Shown here: positions 33,652 through 45,875 of the stretch, piece after piece
Layout of the letters: every line of letters starts with the position of its first letter
Numbering within the stretch: position 1 is the first letter of the stretch
From: Pseudomonas sp. GM84
GTDB taxonomy: Bacteria > Pseudomonadota > Gammaproteobacteria > Pseudomonadales > Pseudomonadaceae
Length of the DNA: 64,000 bases
Assembly (NCBI RefSeq): GCF_000282535.1
Contig: NZ_AKJC01000078.1
Span: 1 to 64,000, forward strand
Direction: 5' to 3'
Made by a program: the position numbers and the translations under genes
The notes under the pieces: generated by a model
The model's input: the letters and a program-made list of their open reading frames with translations, nothing else
Database searches by the model: none
Told to the model about the DNA's origin: nothing

Positions 33652-35049
33652 ATGAACGATATGGCCCAACTGGTCCCCGCACTGCCTGACAGCATTTTCC
33701 GCGCCTATGACATCCGCGGCGTGGTCGGCAAAACCCTGCACGCCGAAACCGCCTACTGGATCGGCCGCGCCATCGGCGCCCAGACCCTCGCCCAGGGCGA
33801 GCCGCAGATCTCGGTTGGCCGCGACGGCCGCCTGTCCGGCCCGATGCTGGTCGAGCAACTGATCAAGGGCCTGGTCGACGCCGGCTGCCACGTCAGCGAT
33901 GTCGGCCTTGTGCCGACCCCGGCGCTGTACTTCGCGGCCAACGTGCTCGCCGGCAAGTCCGGCGTGATGCTCACCGGCAGCCACAACCCGTCGGACTACA
34001 ACGGCTTCAAGATCGTCATCGCTGGCGACACCTTGGCCAACGAACAGATCCAGGCCCTGCTGACCCGCCTGAAAACCAACGACCTGACCCGCGCTGAAGG
34101 CAGCGTGCAGAAGGTCGAGATCCTCGAGCGCTACTTCCAGCAGATCGTCGCCGACGTCAAGCTGGCCAAGAAGCTCAAGGTGGTGGTGGACTGCGGCAAC
34201 GGCGCTGCGGGTGTGATCGCACCGCAACTGATCGAAGCCCTGGGCTGCGAAGTGATTCCGCTGTTCTGCGAAGTGGATGGCAACTTCCCCAACCACCATC
34301 CAGATCCGGGCAAGCCGGAAAACCTCGAAGACCTGATCGCCAAGGTCAAGGAAACCGGCGCCGACATCGGCCTGGCCTTCGACGGCGACGGCGACCGCGT
34401 GGGCGTGGTGACCAACACCGGCAACATCGTCTACCCGGACCGCCTGCTGATGCTGTTCGCCCAGGACGTGCTGTCGCGCAACCCTGGCGCCGAGATCATC
34501 TTCGACGTCAAGTGCACCCGCCGCCTGACCCCGCTGATCGAACAGCACGGTGGCCGCGCACTGATGTGGAAGACCGGCCATTCGCTGATCAAGAAGAAGA
34601 TGAAGCAGACCGGCTCGCTGCTGGCTGGCGAGATGAGTGGGCACATCTTCATCAAGGAGCGCTGGTACGGGTTCGACGACGGCATCTACAGCGCCGCGCG
34701 CCTGCTGGAGATCCTCAGCAAGGCCGGGCAGGACGCCGAAAGCCTGTTCGCCGCGTTCCCGGACGATATTTCCACGCCGGAAATCAACATTGATGTGACC
34801 GACGAGGGTAAATTCAGCATCATTGATGCTCTGCAACGCGACGCCGACTGGGGCGAAGCCAACCTGACCACCATCGACGGTGTGCGGGTCGACTATGCCC
34901 ACGGCTGGGGCCTGGTACGCGCCTCCAACACCACCCCGGTGCTGGTGCTGCGCTTCGAGGCCGAAAACGACGCCGAGTTGCAACGTATCAAGGATGTTTT
35001 CCGCGCCCAGTTGCTGCGGGTTGCCCCTGAGCTGCAACTGCCGTTCTGA
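33652..35049 (+). CDS. algC: Phosphomannomutase/phosphoglucomutase
   Basis: A 465-residue alpha-D-phosphohexomutase interconverting the 1- and 6-phosphates of mannose and glucose, for alginate, LPS core and rhamnolipid sugars. Motifs: the phosphoserine loop TGSHNPSDYNGFK (about residue 108), the metal site DGDGDRVG, the sugar-binding GEMSGH and the phosphate-binding RASNTTPVLV. Start 33652 fits GGAG 9 nt upstream; 33661 is an in-frame alternative. Next to dut and argB as in other pseudomonads. Confidence 0.96.
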   Translation: MNDMAQLVPALPDSIFRAYDIRGVVGKTLHAETAYWIGRAIGAQTLAQGEPQISVGRDGRLSGPMLVEQLIKGLVDAGCHVSDVGLVPTPALYFAANVLAGKSGVMLTGSHNPSDYNGFKIVIAGDTLANEQIQALLTRLKTNDLTRAEGSVQKVEILERYFQQIVADVKLAKKLKVVVDCGNGAAGVIAPQLIEALGCEVIPLFCEVDGNFPNHHPDPGKPENLEDLIAKVKETGADIGLAFDGDGDRVGVVTNTGNIVYPDRLLMLFAQDVLSRNPGAEIIFDVKCTRRLTPLIEQHGGRALMWKTGHSLIKKKMKQTGSLLAGEMSGHIFIKERWYGFDDGIYSAARLLEILSKAGQDAESLFAAFPDDISTPEINIDVTDEGKFSIIDALQRDADWGEANLTTIDGVRVDYAHGWGLVRASNTTPVLVLRFEAENDAELQRIKDVFRAQLLRVAPELQLPF

Positions 35050-35067
35050 CCGATTATCTGTTCCTGA

Positions 35068-35985
<918 letters not shown>

Positions 35986-36001
35986 TTGGGCTGCACTGGC
36001 C

Positions 36002-36070
36002 TCATCGCCGGCAAGCCGGCTCCCACAAGGATCGCACCGAACCCTGTGGGAGCCGGCCGGCGATAGGGCC
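36002..36070. repeat. REP pair, one arm shortened
   Basis: Left arm ATCGCCGGCAAGCCGGCTCC; the right arm reads GTGGGAGCCGGCCGGCGAT, lacking CTTG of the usual core. Located between argB and pyrE. Confidence 0.88.
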
Positions 36071-36088
36071 GGTAAAGGCAACACAAAC

Positions 36089-36121
36089 AAAAAAGGCGAC
36101 CCGCAAAGGTCGCCTTTCTTG
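36089..36121. terminator. Bidirectional terminator, argB / pyrE
   Basis: AAAAAAGGCGACC-CGCAAA-GGTCGCCTTT between convergent argB and pyrE. Confidence 0.88.
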
Positions 36122-36136
36122 TTTACCAGGCCGGAA

Positions 36137-36778
36137 TCAGATCCCGTACTGCGCCCGATAGGCCTCCACAGCCGGCAGGTGCTGCTTGAGCTGCGGGTCA
36201 TCGGCCAGGAACTCCAGCACCTGAGTCAGCGAAACGATGCTGACGACCGGAATGCCGAAGTCCCGTTCCACTTCCTGGATCGCCGACAGCTCGCCGTTGC
36301 CGCGCTCTTCACGGTTCAGCGCGATCAGCACGCCTGCGGCCTTGGCCTGCTGGGCGTTGATGATCTGCATGACCTCGCGAATGGCGGTACCGGCAGTGAT
36401 CACGTCGTCGATGATCAACACGTCACCGGCCAGCGGTGCGCCGACCAGGCTGCCACCTTCGCCGTGATCCTTGGCTTCTTTACGGTTGAAGCACCATGGC
36501 ACGTCGAGCTGATGCTGATCGGCCAGGGCCACGGCGGTAGTGGCCGCCAGGGGAATACCCTTGTAGGCAGGGCCGAACAGCACGTCGAACGGGATCTTGC
36601 TGTCGACGATGGCCGCCGCATAGCAACGACCCAGCTGCGCCAGGGCGGAACCGGTGTTGAACAGGCCTGCATTGAAGAAATACGGGCTGGTACGCCCCGA
36701 TTTCAGAGTGAACTCACCGAAACGCAGAACCCCACGATCGATGGCAAAACGAATGAAGTCGCGCTGATACGGCTGCAT
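36137..36778 (-). CDS. pyrE: Orotate phosphoribosyltransferase
   Basis: A 213-residue enzyme making orotidine 5'-phosphate from orotate and PRPP, the fifth step of pyrimidine synthesis. The PRPP-binding motif is [14 protein letters not shown]; the dimer loop with catalytic Lys/Arg lies around [13 protein letters not shown]. Divergent from crc with about 80 nt between starts. Confidence 0.97.
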   Translation of the reverse strand: MQPYQRDFIRFAIDRGVLRFGEFTLKSGRTSPYFFNAGLFNTGSALAQLGRCYAAAIVDSKIPFDVLFGPAYKGIPLAATTAVALADQHQLDVPWCFNRKEAKDHGEGGSLVGAPLAGDVLIIDDVITAGTAIREVMQIINAQQAKAAGVLIALNREERGNGELSAIQEVERDFGIPVVSIVSLTQVLEFLADDPQLKQHLPAVEAYRAQYGI

Positions 36779-36858
36779 GGAAAGTCCCGGACACCACGGA
36801 TTTAGCTAAATGGGTTGAGCTCGGGTATCATACACGCACGAGATTTTTGGGGCCATTT

Positions 36859-37638
36859 ATGCGGATCATCAGTGTGAACGTGAATGGCATTCAGGCTGCG
36901 GCCGAGCGTGGATTGCTCAGCTGGCTGCAAGCCCAGAATGCCGACGTCATCTGCCTTCAGGATACCCGCGCCTCGGCCTTTGAACTCGACGACCCAGCTT
37001 TCCAGCTCGATGGCTATTTCCTTTATGCCTGCGATGCGGAGGTGCCCGCCCAAGGTGGCGTGGCACTTTACTCGCGCATGCAGCCCAAGGCAGTCATCAC
37101 CGGCCTGGGCTTCGAGACAGCCGACCGCTACGGGCGTTACCTGCAAGCAGATTTCGACAAAGTCAGTATTGCCAGCCTGCTGCTGCCTTCGGGCATGAAC
37201 GGCGACGAAGACTTGAACCAGAAGTTCAAGTTGATGGACGACTTCGCCAAGTACCTGGACAAGCAGCGCCGTAAACGCCGCGAGTACATCTATTGCGGCT
37301 CGTTCTACGTGGCGCAGCAGAAGCTCGACATCAAGAACTGGCGTGACAGCCAGCAGTCGCCGGGCTTCTTGCCGCCCGAGCGTGCCTGGATGGATGCGAT
37401 TACCGGCGACATGGGCTATGTGGATGCCCTGCGCGAAGTCAGTCGCGAAGGCGACCAGTACAGCTGGTGGCCGGACAACGAGCAGGCCGAGATGCTCAAC
37501 CTGGGCTACCGGTTCGACTACCAGATCCTTACCCCGGGCCTGCGCCGTTTCGTGCGCAACGCCCGCCTGCCGCGTCAGCCGCGCTTCTCGCAGCATGCGC
37601 CGCTGATCGTCGACTATGACTGGACGTTGACTATCTGA
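36859..37638 (+). CDS. crc: Catabolite repression control protein Crc
   Basis: A 259-residue protein of the endonuclease/exonuclease/phosphatase fold that has no nuclease activity in Pseudomonas; it acts with Hfq to block translation of catabolic mRNAs when preferred carbon sources are present and is counteracted by CrcZ/CrcY RNAs. The sequence opens MRIISVNVNGIQAAAERGLL and ends QHAPLIVDYDWTLTI, as in P. putida and P. aeruginosa Crc. The catabolic genes of the island could come under its control, but no A-rich Hfq/Crc site was checked there. Confidence 0.97.
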   Translation: MRIISVNVNGIQAAAERGLLSWLQAQNADVICLQDTRASAFELDDPAFQLDGYFLYACDAEVPAQGGVALYSRMQPKAVITGLGFETADRYGRYLQADFDKVSIASLLLPSGMNGDEDLNQKFKLMDDFAKYLDKQRRKRREYIYCGSFYVAQQKLDIKNWRDSQQSPGFLPPERAWMDAITGDMGYVDALREVSREGDQYSWWPDNEQAEMLNLGYRFDYQILTPGLRRFVRNARLPRQPRFSQHAPLIVDYDWTLTI

Positions 37639-37663
37639 TCCCCTGAGGGCTGCCCTGCAGCCC

Positions 37664-37752
37664 TGATCGCCGGCAAGCCGGCTCCCACAGATACTCCACT
37701 GGCCTTGAGGCCTGCGCTGTACCTGTGGGAGCCGGCTTGCCGGCGATTGGGG
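37664..37752. repeat. REP pair
   Basis: Facing GATCGCCGGCAAGCCGGCTC and GAGCCGGCTTGCCGGCGATT between crc and the DUF4870 gene. Confidence 0.92.
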
Positions 37753-37763
37753 ACACAGAAAAT

Positions 37764-38132
37764 CTACTTGATCGGCCGCCAGATCAAGGGATACCGATAA
37801 GGCTTCCCTTCATTGGCCCTGACCGCCGCAATGACGATCAGGATCAGCACCGCCACCATCAGCATGGCGAACAGCACCAGGCCGATGAAAACGAACATCA
37901 GCAGGAAACAGACGAACCCGGCAACGGTCACGCTGATCTGAAAGTTCAGCGCCTCTTTGCCCTGGGCATCGATGAAAGGATCTTGCTCGCGCTTCAGGTG
38001 CCACAGCACCAGCGGGCCCAGCAGATGCCCCAAGGGCACCACCAGGCCAAGCAGCGCGCTGAGGTGACAGAACATCGCCCATTGCCGCACATCGGCATTG
38101 GGCGGGGTGACCGACAATTGAGGATCGCTCAT
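37764..38132 (-). CDS. DUF4870 membrane protein
   Basis: A 122-residue protein with three to four hydrophobic segments. The opening RQWAMFCHLSALLGLVVPLG and the middle GKEALNFQISVTV match the DUF4870 (Tic20-like) family, small membrane proteins of unknown role. ATG 38132 has GGGAGG 8 nt upstream; GTG 38141 is less likely. It follows rph on the same strand after 24 nt. Confidence 0.87.
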   Translation of the reverse strand: MSDPQLSVTPPNADVRQWAMFCHLSALLGLVVPLGHLLGPLVLWHLKREQDPFIDAQGKEALNFQISVTVAGFVCFLLMFVFIGLVLFAMLMVAVLILIVIAAVRANEGKPYRYPLIWRPIK

Positions 38133-38155
38133 GCCCCGCACCTCCCTGGCTGGGT

Positions 38156-38878
38156 TCAGTCGGCCAGTGCGGCCTTCTGCAGTTCGAAGATCTCGTCCAT
38201 GCCCTTTTGCGCCAGCGCCAGCATGGCGTTGAAGTCTTCAGGCTGGAACGGCTTGCCTTCGGCAGTGCCCTGCACTTCGATGAAACCACCGGCGCTGGTC
38301 ATGACCACGTTCAGGTCGGTCTCGGCGGCGGAGTCTTCCAGGTAGTCCAGGTCGAGCACCGCTTCGCCCTGGTACATGCCCACCGAAACGGCAGCGATCA
38401 TGTGCTTGAGCGGGTTGCCGGCCTTCAGGCCACCACGTTTCTTGATCACTGCCAGGGCATCGCACAGGGCGACCATGGCACCGGTGATCGATGCAGTGCG
38501 GGTACCGCCATCGGCCTGGATCACGTCGCAGTCGATGTACAGGGTGATATCACCCAGCTTGCTCATGTCCAGCGCGGCGCGCAGGGAGCGGCCGATCAGG
38601 CGCTGGATTTCCAGGGTGCGGCCACCCTGTTTGCCACGGCTGGCTTCGCGCTGGTTACGCTCGCCGGTGGAACGCGGCAGCATGCCGTATTCGGCGGTCA
38701 GCCAACCTTGGCCCTGACCTTTGAGGAAGCGGGGAACACCATTCTCGACGCTGACCGTGCAGACGACCTTGGTGTCGCCGAACTCGACCAGTACCGACCC
38801 CTCGGCGTGCTTGGTGTAGTTGCGGGTGAGGCGGATCGAGCGGAGCTGATCGGCGGCGCGACCACTTGGACGTTTCAT
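38156..38878 (-). CDS. rph: Ribonuclease PH
   Basis: A 240-residue phosphate-dependent 3'-5' exoribonuclease that trims tRNA 3' ends. It begins [20 protein letters not shown]; the catalytic and phosphate-binding parts are [20 protein letters not shown] and [18 protein letters not shown]. Full length, unlike the frameshifted rph of E. coli K-12. Divergent from yicC. Confidence 0.97.
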   Translation of the reverse strand: MKRPSGRAADQLRSIRLTRNYTKHAEGSVLVEFGDTKVVCTVSVENGVPRFLKGQGQGWLTAEYGMLPRSTGERNQREASRGKQGGRTLEIQRLIGRSLRAALDMSKLGDITLYIDCDVIQADGGTRTASITGAMVALCDALAVIKKRGGLKAGNPLKHMIAAVSVGMYQGEAVLDLDYLEDSAAETDLNVVMTSAGGFIEVQGTAEGKPFQPEDFNAMLALAQKGMDEIFELQKAALAD

Positions 38879-39105
38879 CTGGGATACCTGTACTGGGATT
38901 TTGAATCTGCCAGCATTATAGAGCCCGCTGCCCGGCGAAGACATGCCTATTGTCGCGCCCCGGACAGCCTGTCGCCTTTTCCCATCGTTTCAGCCGTGCT
39001 CTGTAACATGGCTGGATTGGGCGCCATGGCCCCCACTGCGCTACAATCCTGCGCCTTGCAGCCGTAAGGCTTCCCCCGTTCACTCCATCTACGCGAGGTA
39101 CTCCC

Positions 39106-40603
<1,498 letters not shown>

Positions 40604-40612
40604 TAGACCGAA

Positions 40613-40739
40613 AGGGGCCGCTTTGCGGCCCATTCGCGGGACAAGCCCGCCCCCACATGTACAGCGCTGGTGTCGAAGTCAGCAGTGAACCTGTGGGAGC
40701 GGGCTTGCCCCGCGAATGGGCTGCGAAGCAGCCCCTTTC
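40613..40739. repeat. REP pair (variant with GCGGG core)
   Basis: TTCGCGGGACAAGCCCGCCC and GGGAGCGGGCTTGCCCCGCG face each other and are flanked on both sides by GGGGCCGC/GCGGCCC-like small inverted repeats. Confidence 0.88.
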
Positions 40740-40741
40740 AA

Positions 40742-42280
40742 TTATTCCTGCAGCTGCAAGGTCGCCTGCTGACGCAGGGTAGCCCCCAGGAAGTAAGCCG
40801 GCGCGCGCATCCGCGACAGCAGCATCAGTACGATCCCCAGCACCGAGATGATCGCCGCAATCACGAACACCAGACCCAGCCCACCCACATGCGAGCCACT
40901 GCCGAAGTCTGGCGAGGCGCTGTCGATCGCTGTGCGCACGAAGATCACCGACAGGATCACCCCACCCACCAGCGGGCACAGGCCACGCATGAAGAAGTGG
41001 CGCAGGCTGTCGAACAGGCTGTTGCGGAAGTACCAGACACAGGCGAACGCTGTCAGCGAATAGTAGAAGCAGATCATCATGCCCAGCGCGGTGATGGTGT
41101 CAGCCAGCACGTTCTCGCTCAGGGTACGCATGGTCACGTAGAACACGCCTGCAGCCACACCTGCACAGATGGTCGCGTAACGCGGCGTCTGTGAACGTGG
41201 GCAGACGCTGGCAAACTTCTGCGGCACCGCGCCGTAGTAACCCATCGCCAGCAGGGTACGCGCCGGCGAGACGAAGGTCGACTGCAGCGAGGCGGCCGTG
41301 CTGGCCAGCACCGCGATGGACATCAGGATCGCCAGTGGCCCCATGACCGGTCCGGCCAGGTGGGCAAAGACGTTTTCCTGGATACGCGGGTTGTTCAGGC
41401 CCAGGCCGTCCTCGCTGATCCCGGCGAACTGCAGGGTAGCGATGGCGGTGAGCAGGTACAGGCCGAGAATCAGCAGGACAGTCCAGGTCGCCGCCTTGCC
41501 CGGCACTTCCTCGCTACCGATCGACTCTTCACTGACAGTCAGGCACACGTCCCAACCCCAGAAGATGAAGATCGACAACGACAATCCGGCAGCAAAGGCC
41601 GAGAACGACTCGACGCCGAACGGGTTGAACCAGGCCAGATCGAACGCCAGTGGTGGCGGCGCGGTGGTTTCGCTGAACGCGGCGAAGGCAAACCCGATCA
41701 AGACCAGAAGCTGCAAGGCCACCAGGCCATACTGCACGGTCATGGTCGTGGTCATGCCGCGACAACAGATCCACACCGCCAAGGCAATGAACACGCAACA
41801 CGTGCTGATGTTGATCAACAGGTTGTCGGCCAAGGTCGACAGCTCATGGTTGCCGGTGATCTGGGCGAGGAACAGGTAGAAGAAGTCGACCGCCACCCCT
41901 GCCAGGTTGGAGAGCACGATGGTGGTCGCGACCACCAGCCCCCAGCCGCCGATCCAGCCGATCATTGGACCAAAAGCGCGGGCCGACCAGGTGAACGAGG
42001 TGCCGCTGTCCGGCTCTGCAGAATTCAGCTCGCGGTAACCGAGGGCGACCAGCAGCATCGGCAGGAAGCCGACGATGAAGACGGCTGGAAGGTGAGCACC
42101 GACCTCCCGCACGGTGGGGCCGAGGGCGCCGGTCAGGGTGTAGACCGGGGCAATGGTGGAAATGCCCAGCACCACGCTGGCCAACAGGCCAAGACGGCCT
42201 TTGGCCAGGCCTTTGCTGCGTTGCGTACTGCCCGAGTCGGCCGCGTCGGGTGGGCGGCCGGCTTCTGTGTAATTGCTCAT
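40742..42280 (-). CDS. APC-family amino acid/polyamine permease (PuuP-like)
   Basis: A 512-residue cytoplasmic-membrane transporter with about twelve helices. Opening VVLGISTIAPVYTLTGALGP and the helix 6 area FIFWGWDVCLTVSEE match the APC superfamily branch of putrescine and gamma-aminobutyrate importers. It is third in a minus-strand set with a gamma-glutamylputrescine-synthetase-like enzyme and a gamma-glutamyl-GABA hydrolase, so import of putrescine or a related amine is likely. About 85 nt separate it from the hydrolase gene. Confidence 0.88.
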   Translation of the reverse strand: MSNYTEAGRPPDAADSGSTQRSKGLAKGRLGLLASVVLGISTIAPVYTLTGALGPTVREVGAHLPAVFIVGFLPMLLVALGYRELNSAEPDSGTSFTWSARAFGPMIGWIGGWGLVVATTIVLSNLAGVAVDFFYLFLAQITGNHELSTLADNLLINISTCCVFIALAVWICCRGMTTTMTVQYGLVALQLLVLIGFAFAAFSETTAPPPLAFDLAWFNPFGVESFSAFAAGLSLSIFIFWGWDVCLTVSEESIGSEEVPGKAATWTVLLILGLYLLTAIATLQFAGISEDGLGLNNPRIQENVFAHLAGPVMGPLAILMSIAVLASTAASLQSTFVSPARTLLAMGYYGAVPQKFASVCPRSQTPRYATICAGVAAGVFYVTMRTLSENVLADTITALGMMICFYYSLTAFACVWYFRNSLFDSLRHFFMRGLCPLVGGVILSVIFVRTAIDSASPDFGSGSHVGGLGLVFVIAAIISVLGIVLMLLSRMRAPAYFLGATLRQQATLQLQE

Positions 42281-42364
42281 GAGAAAATGCCGTAACTATT
42301 GGAATTGTTGTCACAGGCCCTGCAAGCAAGGCGCTTTCACTCATCGAAAGCTTGCGATTCGGGG

Positions 42365-43144
42365 TTAGTCATCCAGGACTTTCGTGTCACGCTCCTTCCG
42401 TGCAGCGTATGCATTGCAGGCCTCGCGAAACGCCTGGAATAGGCTCCGCGAAACCGGGTTTTCGGCGAAACGCCATTCCGGGTGCCACTGCACACCGAGC
42501 ACGAAGCCCGGGGCGTCAGGCATCGACACCGCTTCGATCAGGCCATCCGGCGCCCGTGCTTCGACCCGCAGACCTGGGGCCAGACGGTCGATGCCCTGGC
42601 TGTGCAGCGAGTTGACCTCGAACTGCGCGGCCAGGCCCAAGCGCTCGAACATCCCGCCAGGTGTAACGCTGACAAGGTGCCGAGGGCCGTATTGCACCTC
42701 CAGGGGCGCGTCCTCCGGTTCACGGTGATCCATGTAACCGGGCAGCTCCTGCACGCGCTGGTGCAGGCTGCCACCCAGGGCCACATTCAGCTCCTGGTAA
42801 CCACGGCAAATGCAGAATACCGGCACACCGGCGGCAATCCCGGCCTGCAGCAACGGCAAGGTCAACCGATCACGCGCGAGGTCGTGCCGGGTACCTTCCG
42901 CGCTGGGGGCGCCATTGTAATGATGCGGCTCGATATTTGAAGGCGAGCCGGTAAAAAGAATGCCATCGAGCTGGTCCAGCAGCGCCCGGGTGTCGCTGCC
43001 CCCGTCACGCGCCGGCAGGATCAGCGGTAGCCCGGCAAACCCTGCCGCCTCGACATACTTGTCGCCAACGGTGTGCGAGGAGTTCTTCCCAACCTGCTGG
43101 CGGCAGGCGCTGATACCGATCAAGGGGACCGCATTTGCGCTCAT
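42365..43144 (-). CDS. puuD: Gamma-glutamyl-GABA hydrolase (PuuD-like)
   Basis: A 259-residue class I glutamine amidotransferase-like hydrolase releasing glutamate from gamma-glutamyl-4-aminobutyrate. The nucleophile is Cys113 in VFCICRGYQELN; the His-Glu of the triad are in VLGVQWHPEW. It starts 5 nt after the ligase gene ends, clearly one operon. The pathway also needs an oxidase (PuuB) and the aldehyde dehydrogenase; a candidate dehydrogenase lies at 1354-2847. Confidence 0.92.
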   Translation of the reverse strand: MSANAVPLIGISACRQQVGKNSSHTVGDKYVEAAGFAGLPLILPARDGGSDTRALLDQLDGILFTGSPSNIEPHHYNGAPSAEGTRHDLARDRLTLPLLQAGIAAGVPVFCICRGYQELNVALGGSLHQRVQELPGYMDHREPEDAPLEVQYGPRHLVSVTPGGMFERLGLAAQFEVNSLHSQGIDRLAPGLRVEARAPDGLIEAVSMPDAPGFVLGVQWHPEWRFAENPVSRSLFQAFREACNAYAARKERDTKVLDD

Positions 43145-43148
43145 GGGC

Positions 43149-44531
43149 TTACACCGTGTGCAGGTACCAGTTGTACTCGAGGTCAGAGATCGACACTTCG
43201 AACTCGGCCAGCTCGCTTTCCTTGCAGGCGACGAAGATATCGATGTAGTCCGGGCTGATGTACTGGTTGAGGACTTCGCTGTCATCCAGTGCGCGCAGGG
43301 CGTCGCGCAGGTTGTTCGGCAGGCTCTGCTCCAACTGCTCGTAGGAGTTGCCTTCGATCGGCGCGCCCGGCTCGACCTTGGTGGTCAGGCCATGGTGGAT
43401 GCCGGCGAGGATCGCCGCGAGCATCAGGTACGGGTTGGCATCGGCGCCGGCAACGCGGTGCTCGATGCGCACGTTTTCGCTGCTGTCGGTCGGCACGCGA
43501 ACCGCCACGGTGCGGTTGTCCAGGCCCCAGCTCGGTGCATTGGGCACGTAGAACTGCGCACCGAAGCGGCGGTAGGAGTTGATGTTCGGGCACAGGAAGG
43601 CCATCGACGCCGGCATGGTTTCCAGTACACCGCCGATGGCGTGGCGCAGCGTATCGCTTTGCAGCGGGTCATCGCTGCTGAAGATGTTCTTGCCGGTTTT
43701 CTTGTCGAGCAGCGAGATATGCACGTGCAGACCGTTGCCCGCCTGGCCCGGGTAGGGCTTGGCCATGAAGGTGGTGTCCATTTCATGGTCGTAGGCGACG
43801 TTCTTGATCAGGCGCTTGAGCAAGATCGCGTAGTCGCAGGCCTTGAGCGGATCAGCAACGTGGTGCAGGTTGACTTCGAACTGCGCCGGGGCGCTTTCCT
43901 TGACGATGGCATCGGCCGGCAGGCCCTGCTCCTTGGCCGCTTCCAGCATGTCCTGCAGGCAGTCGGCATATTCGTCGAGGTCGTCGATCAGGTAGACCTG
44001 GGTCGACTGCGGGCGCTTGCCGGAAATCGGCGAACGCGGTGGCTGCGGGCGACCGTTGAGGTTGTCCTGGTCGATCAGGTAGAACTCCAGTTCGAACGCG
44101 GCGCAGATATCCAGGCCCAGGTCGTCGAACTTGCTCACCACCTGACGCAGCACTTCACGCGGGTCGGCGAAGAACGGGGCGCCGTCCAGCTCGTGCATGG
44201 TCATCAGCAACTGGGCGGTCGGGCGTTTTTGCCAAGGCTCGTCGGACAGCGAGCCGGGGATCGGGAAGCAGATGCGGTCGGCATCGCCGATGTCCAGGCC
44301 AAGCCCGGTGCTCTCGACGGTCGAACCGTTGATGTCCAGCGCGAACAGCGACGCCGGCAGGTTGATACCCTTTTCGTACACCTTGTGCAGGCTAGCCCGC
44401 TCGATGCGCTTGCCACGTACCACGCCGTTCATGTCGGAGATCAGCAGATCGACGTACTGGGTGTCCGGATGGGCCTGGAGGAAGTCTTTCATCTCGCTGG
44501 AAGAACTGGCGCACGGGTTAACCGACGTCAT
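43149..44531 (-). CDS. puuA: Gamma-glutamylputrescine synthetase (glutamine synthetase family)
   Basis: A 460-residue ligase of the glutamine synthetase family that joins glutamate to putrescine or another amine with ATP. Visible: the N-terminal half-barrel with DMNGVVRGKRIE, the metal residues in ICAAFELEFYLID, the ATP/glutamate site GNGLHVHISLLD and NVRIEHRVAGADANPYL. It lacks the adenylylation tyrosine loop of GlnA. ATG 44531 is used because AAAGGA sits 8 nt upstream; the ATG three codons before overlaps that site. First gene of the operon, divergent from a LysR gene. In Pseudomonas this family has several paralogues (PuuA/SpuB/SpuI), so the exact amine is not certain. Confidence 0.9.
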   Translation of the reverse strand: MTSVNPCASSSSEMKDFLQAHPDTQYVDLLISDMNGVVRGKRIERASLHKVYEKGINLPASLFALDINGSTVESTGLGLDIGDADRICFPIPGSLSDEPWQKRPTAQLLMTMHELDGAPFFADPREVLRQVVSKFDDLGLDICAAFELEFYLIDQDNLNGRPQPPRSPISGKRPQSTQVYLIDDLDEYADCLQDMLEAAKEQGLPADAIVKESAPAQFEVNLHHVADPLKACDYAILLKRLIKNVAYDHEMDTTFMAKPYPGQAGNGLHVHISLLDKKTGKNIFSSDDPLQSDTLRHAIGGVLETMPASMAFLCPNINSYRRFGAQFYVPNAPSWGLDNRTVAVRVPTDSSENVRIEHRVAGADANPYLMLAAILAGIHHGLTTKVEPGAPIEGNSYEQLEQSLPNNLRDALRALDDSEVLNQYISPDYIDIFVACKESELAEFEVSISDLEYNWYLHTV

Positions 44532-44738
44532 GGTGTACATCCTTTGAAGGTGCTGCGGCGATGTGGGGATACGGCTGGCGCCACACGGGCGACGATGGTT
44601 GCAGCTGTTGTTCTTTTAACTTTTCCCATCGTGGGGACTGGTTACCCGACCGGGCGCATTGATTCCCGGGGGCCGTTTCACTATAAAATGGCCGCAACGC
44701 AACAGACATTGGCAATTCGGCAAGCAGAGCGTGCATCA

Positions 44739-45611
44739 ATGCAATATCAGATTACTCACGCCGACCTCTCCCTGGTCCTGGCCCTGGAACGTGGTCGCTC
44801 GCTGGCCAAGGCCGCCGAGCTGCTCAAAGTCGACGTTTCCACGGTGTTCCGTTCGATCCGTCGCCTCGAGTCGGCGCTCGGCACCGCGCTCTTCGTCAAG
44901 AGCCGCAAAGGCTACCTGCCGACCGACACCGCCCAGGCCCTGGCCGAACAGGCGGAACGCGCCGAGCAGGCGCTGGATGCCGCGCGCATTGCCATGAGCA
45001 GCGGCGAACAAGTGGTCAGTGGCACCGTTCGTCTGACTTGTACCGAAGCGGTGATGCACAGTCTGCTGCTGCCGGCGCTGGCGGACTTCATGCCGAATTA
45101 CCCGGCCTTGTCGCTGGAGATGGGCACCTCCAACACGTTCGCCAACCTCAGCCGGCGCGATGCCGATATCGCCCTGCGGCTGACCAATACCCCACCCGAG
45201 CATCTGGTCGGGCGCTGCCTGGGCTCCACGTCCTATGTGATCTGCGGTCAGCCCCAGTGGCGCGAACGCCTGACCGAATCAGCCGGCAGCGTACCGTGGA
45301 TCGCACCGGACGACTCGATGCAGGACCACCCCACGGTGGTCTGGCGCAACCAGCAGTACCCCGGACTGAGCCCCCGTTATCAATGCAGCAGTATGTCGAC
45401 CATCGCCCAGCTGGTGAGTACCGGGCTTGGCGTGGCGGCGTTGCCTGACTATATGGTCGATGCCTTGCCTGGCGTCGAGGCCCTGAGCGGGCCCTTGCCC
45501 GGTTGCGATACCCAGCTGTGGTTGCTGACACGGCCGGATTGCCGGGCATTGCGCTCGGTGCAGACGCTGTTCGAGGAGCTGACGCCGCGGTTGCGCGACG
45601 CCATGTTGTAA
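44739..45611 (+). CDS. LysR-family transcriptional regulator
   Basis: A 290-residue regulator. The N-terminal winged HTH reads ADLSLVLALERGRSLAKAAE then LLKVDVSTVFRSIRRLESAL; the effector domain follows from about residue 90. Divergent from the gamma-glutamylputrescine genes and a likely regulator of them. ATG 44739 is used; a long open frame upstream runs antisense through the ligase gene and is not real. An ATG at 44688 would add 17 residues. Confidence 0.9.
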   Translation: MQYQITHADLSLVLALERGRSLAKAAELLKVDVSTVFRSIRRLESALGTALFVKSRKGYLPTDTAQALAEQAERAEQALDAARIAMSSGEQVVSGTVRLTCTEAVMHSLLLPALADFMPNYPALSLEMGTSNTFANLSRRDADIALRLTNTPPEHLVGRCLGSTSYVICGQPQWRERLTESAGSVPWIAPDDSMQDHPTVVWRNQQYPGLSPRYQCSSMSTIAQLVSTGLGVAALPDYMVDALPGVEALSGPLPGCDTQLWLLTRPDCRALRSVQTLFEELTPRLRDAML

Positions 45612-45673
45612 GGGTGTTGTGTTTCCGGGGCTGGAAACGTTATCGTCGAGTTCAAGCATTCAAGGCGTCTGTT

Positions 45674-45756
45674 GCGGCCCTTTCGCCGGCAAGCCGGCTC
45701 CCACGGGGATGGCGGTGCTCTTGGGATCTGTGGGCGCTGGCTTGCCAGCGATGCAG
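45674..45756. repeat. REP pair
   Basis: TTCGCCGGCAAGCCGGCTCC and GTGGGCGCTGGCTTGCCAGC in the 264-nt gap between the LysR gene and rpoZ. Confidence 0.88.
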
Positions 45757-45875
45757 CCACCGCAGGTCCACCCGGTAAAACAGCGCTTCCCTATTGGCTG
45801 GTGATTTTTTAAACTATCGAGTCCGCCTGCCCATATTGGGCTGCACGCCCATCGCATTTGCTACTGAGGAAGACC

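Noticed and set aside
42960-45611. An 883-codon plus-strand frame ending in the LysR gene
   Set aside because: Only its last 290 codons are a LysR protein; the first part is antisense to the gamma-glutamylputrescine synthetase gene.
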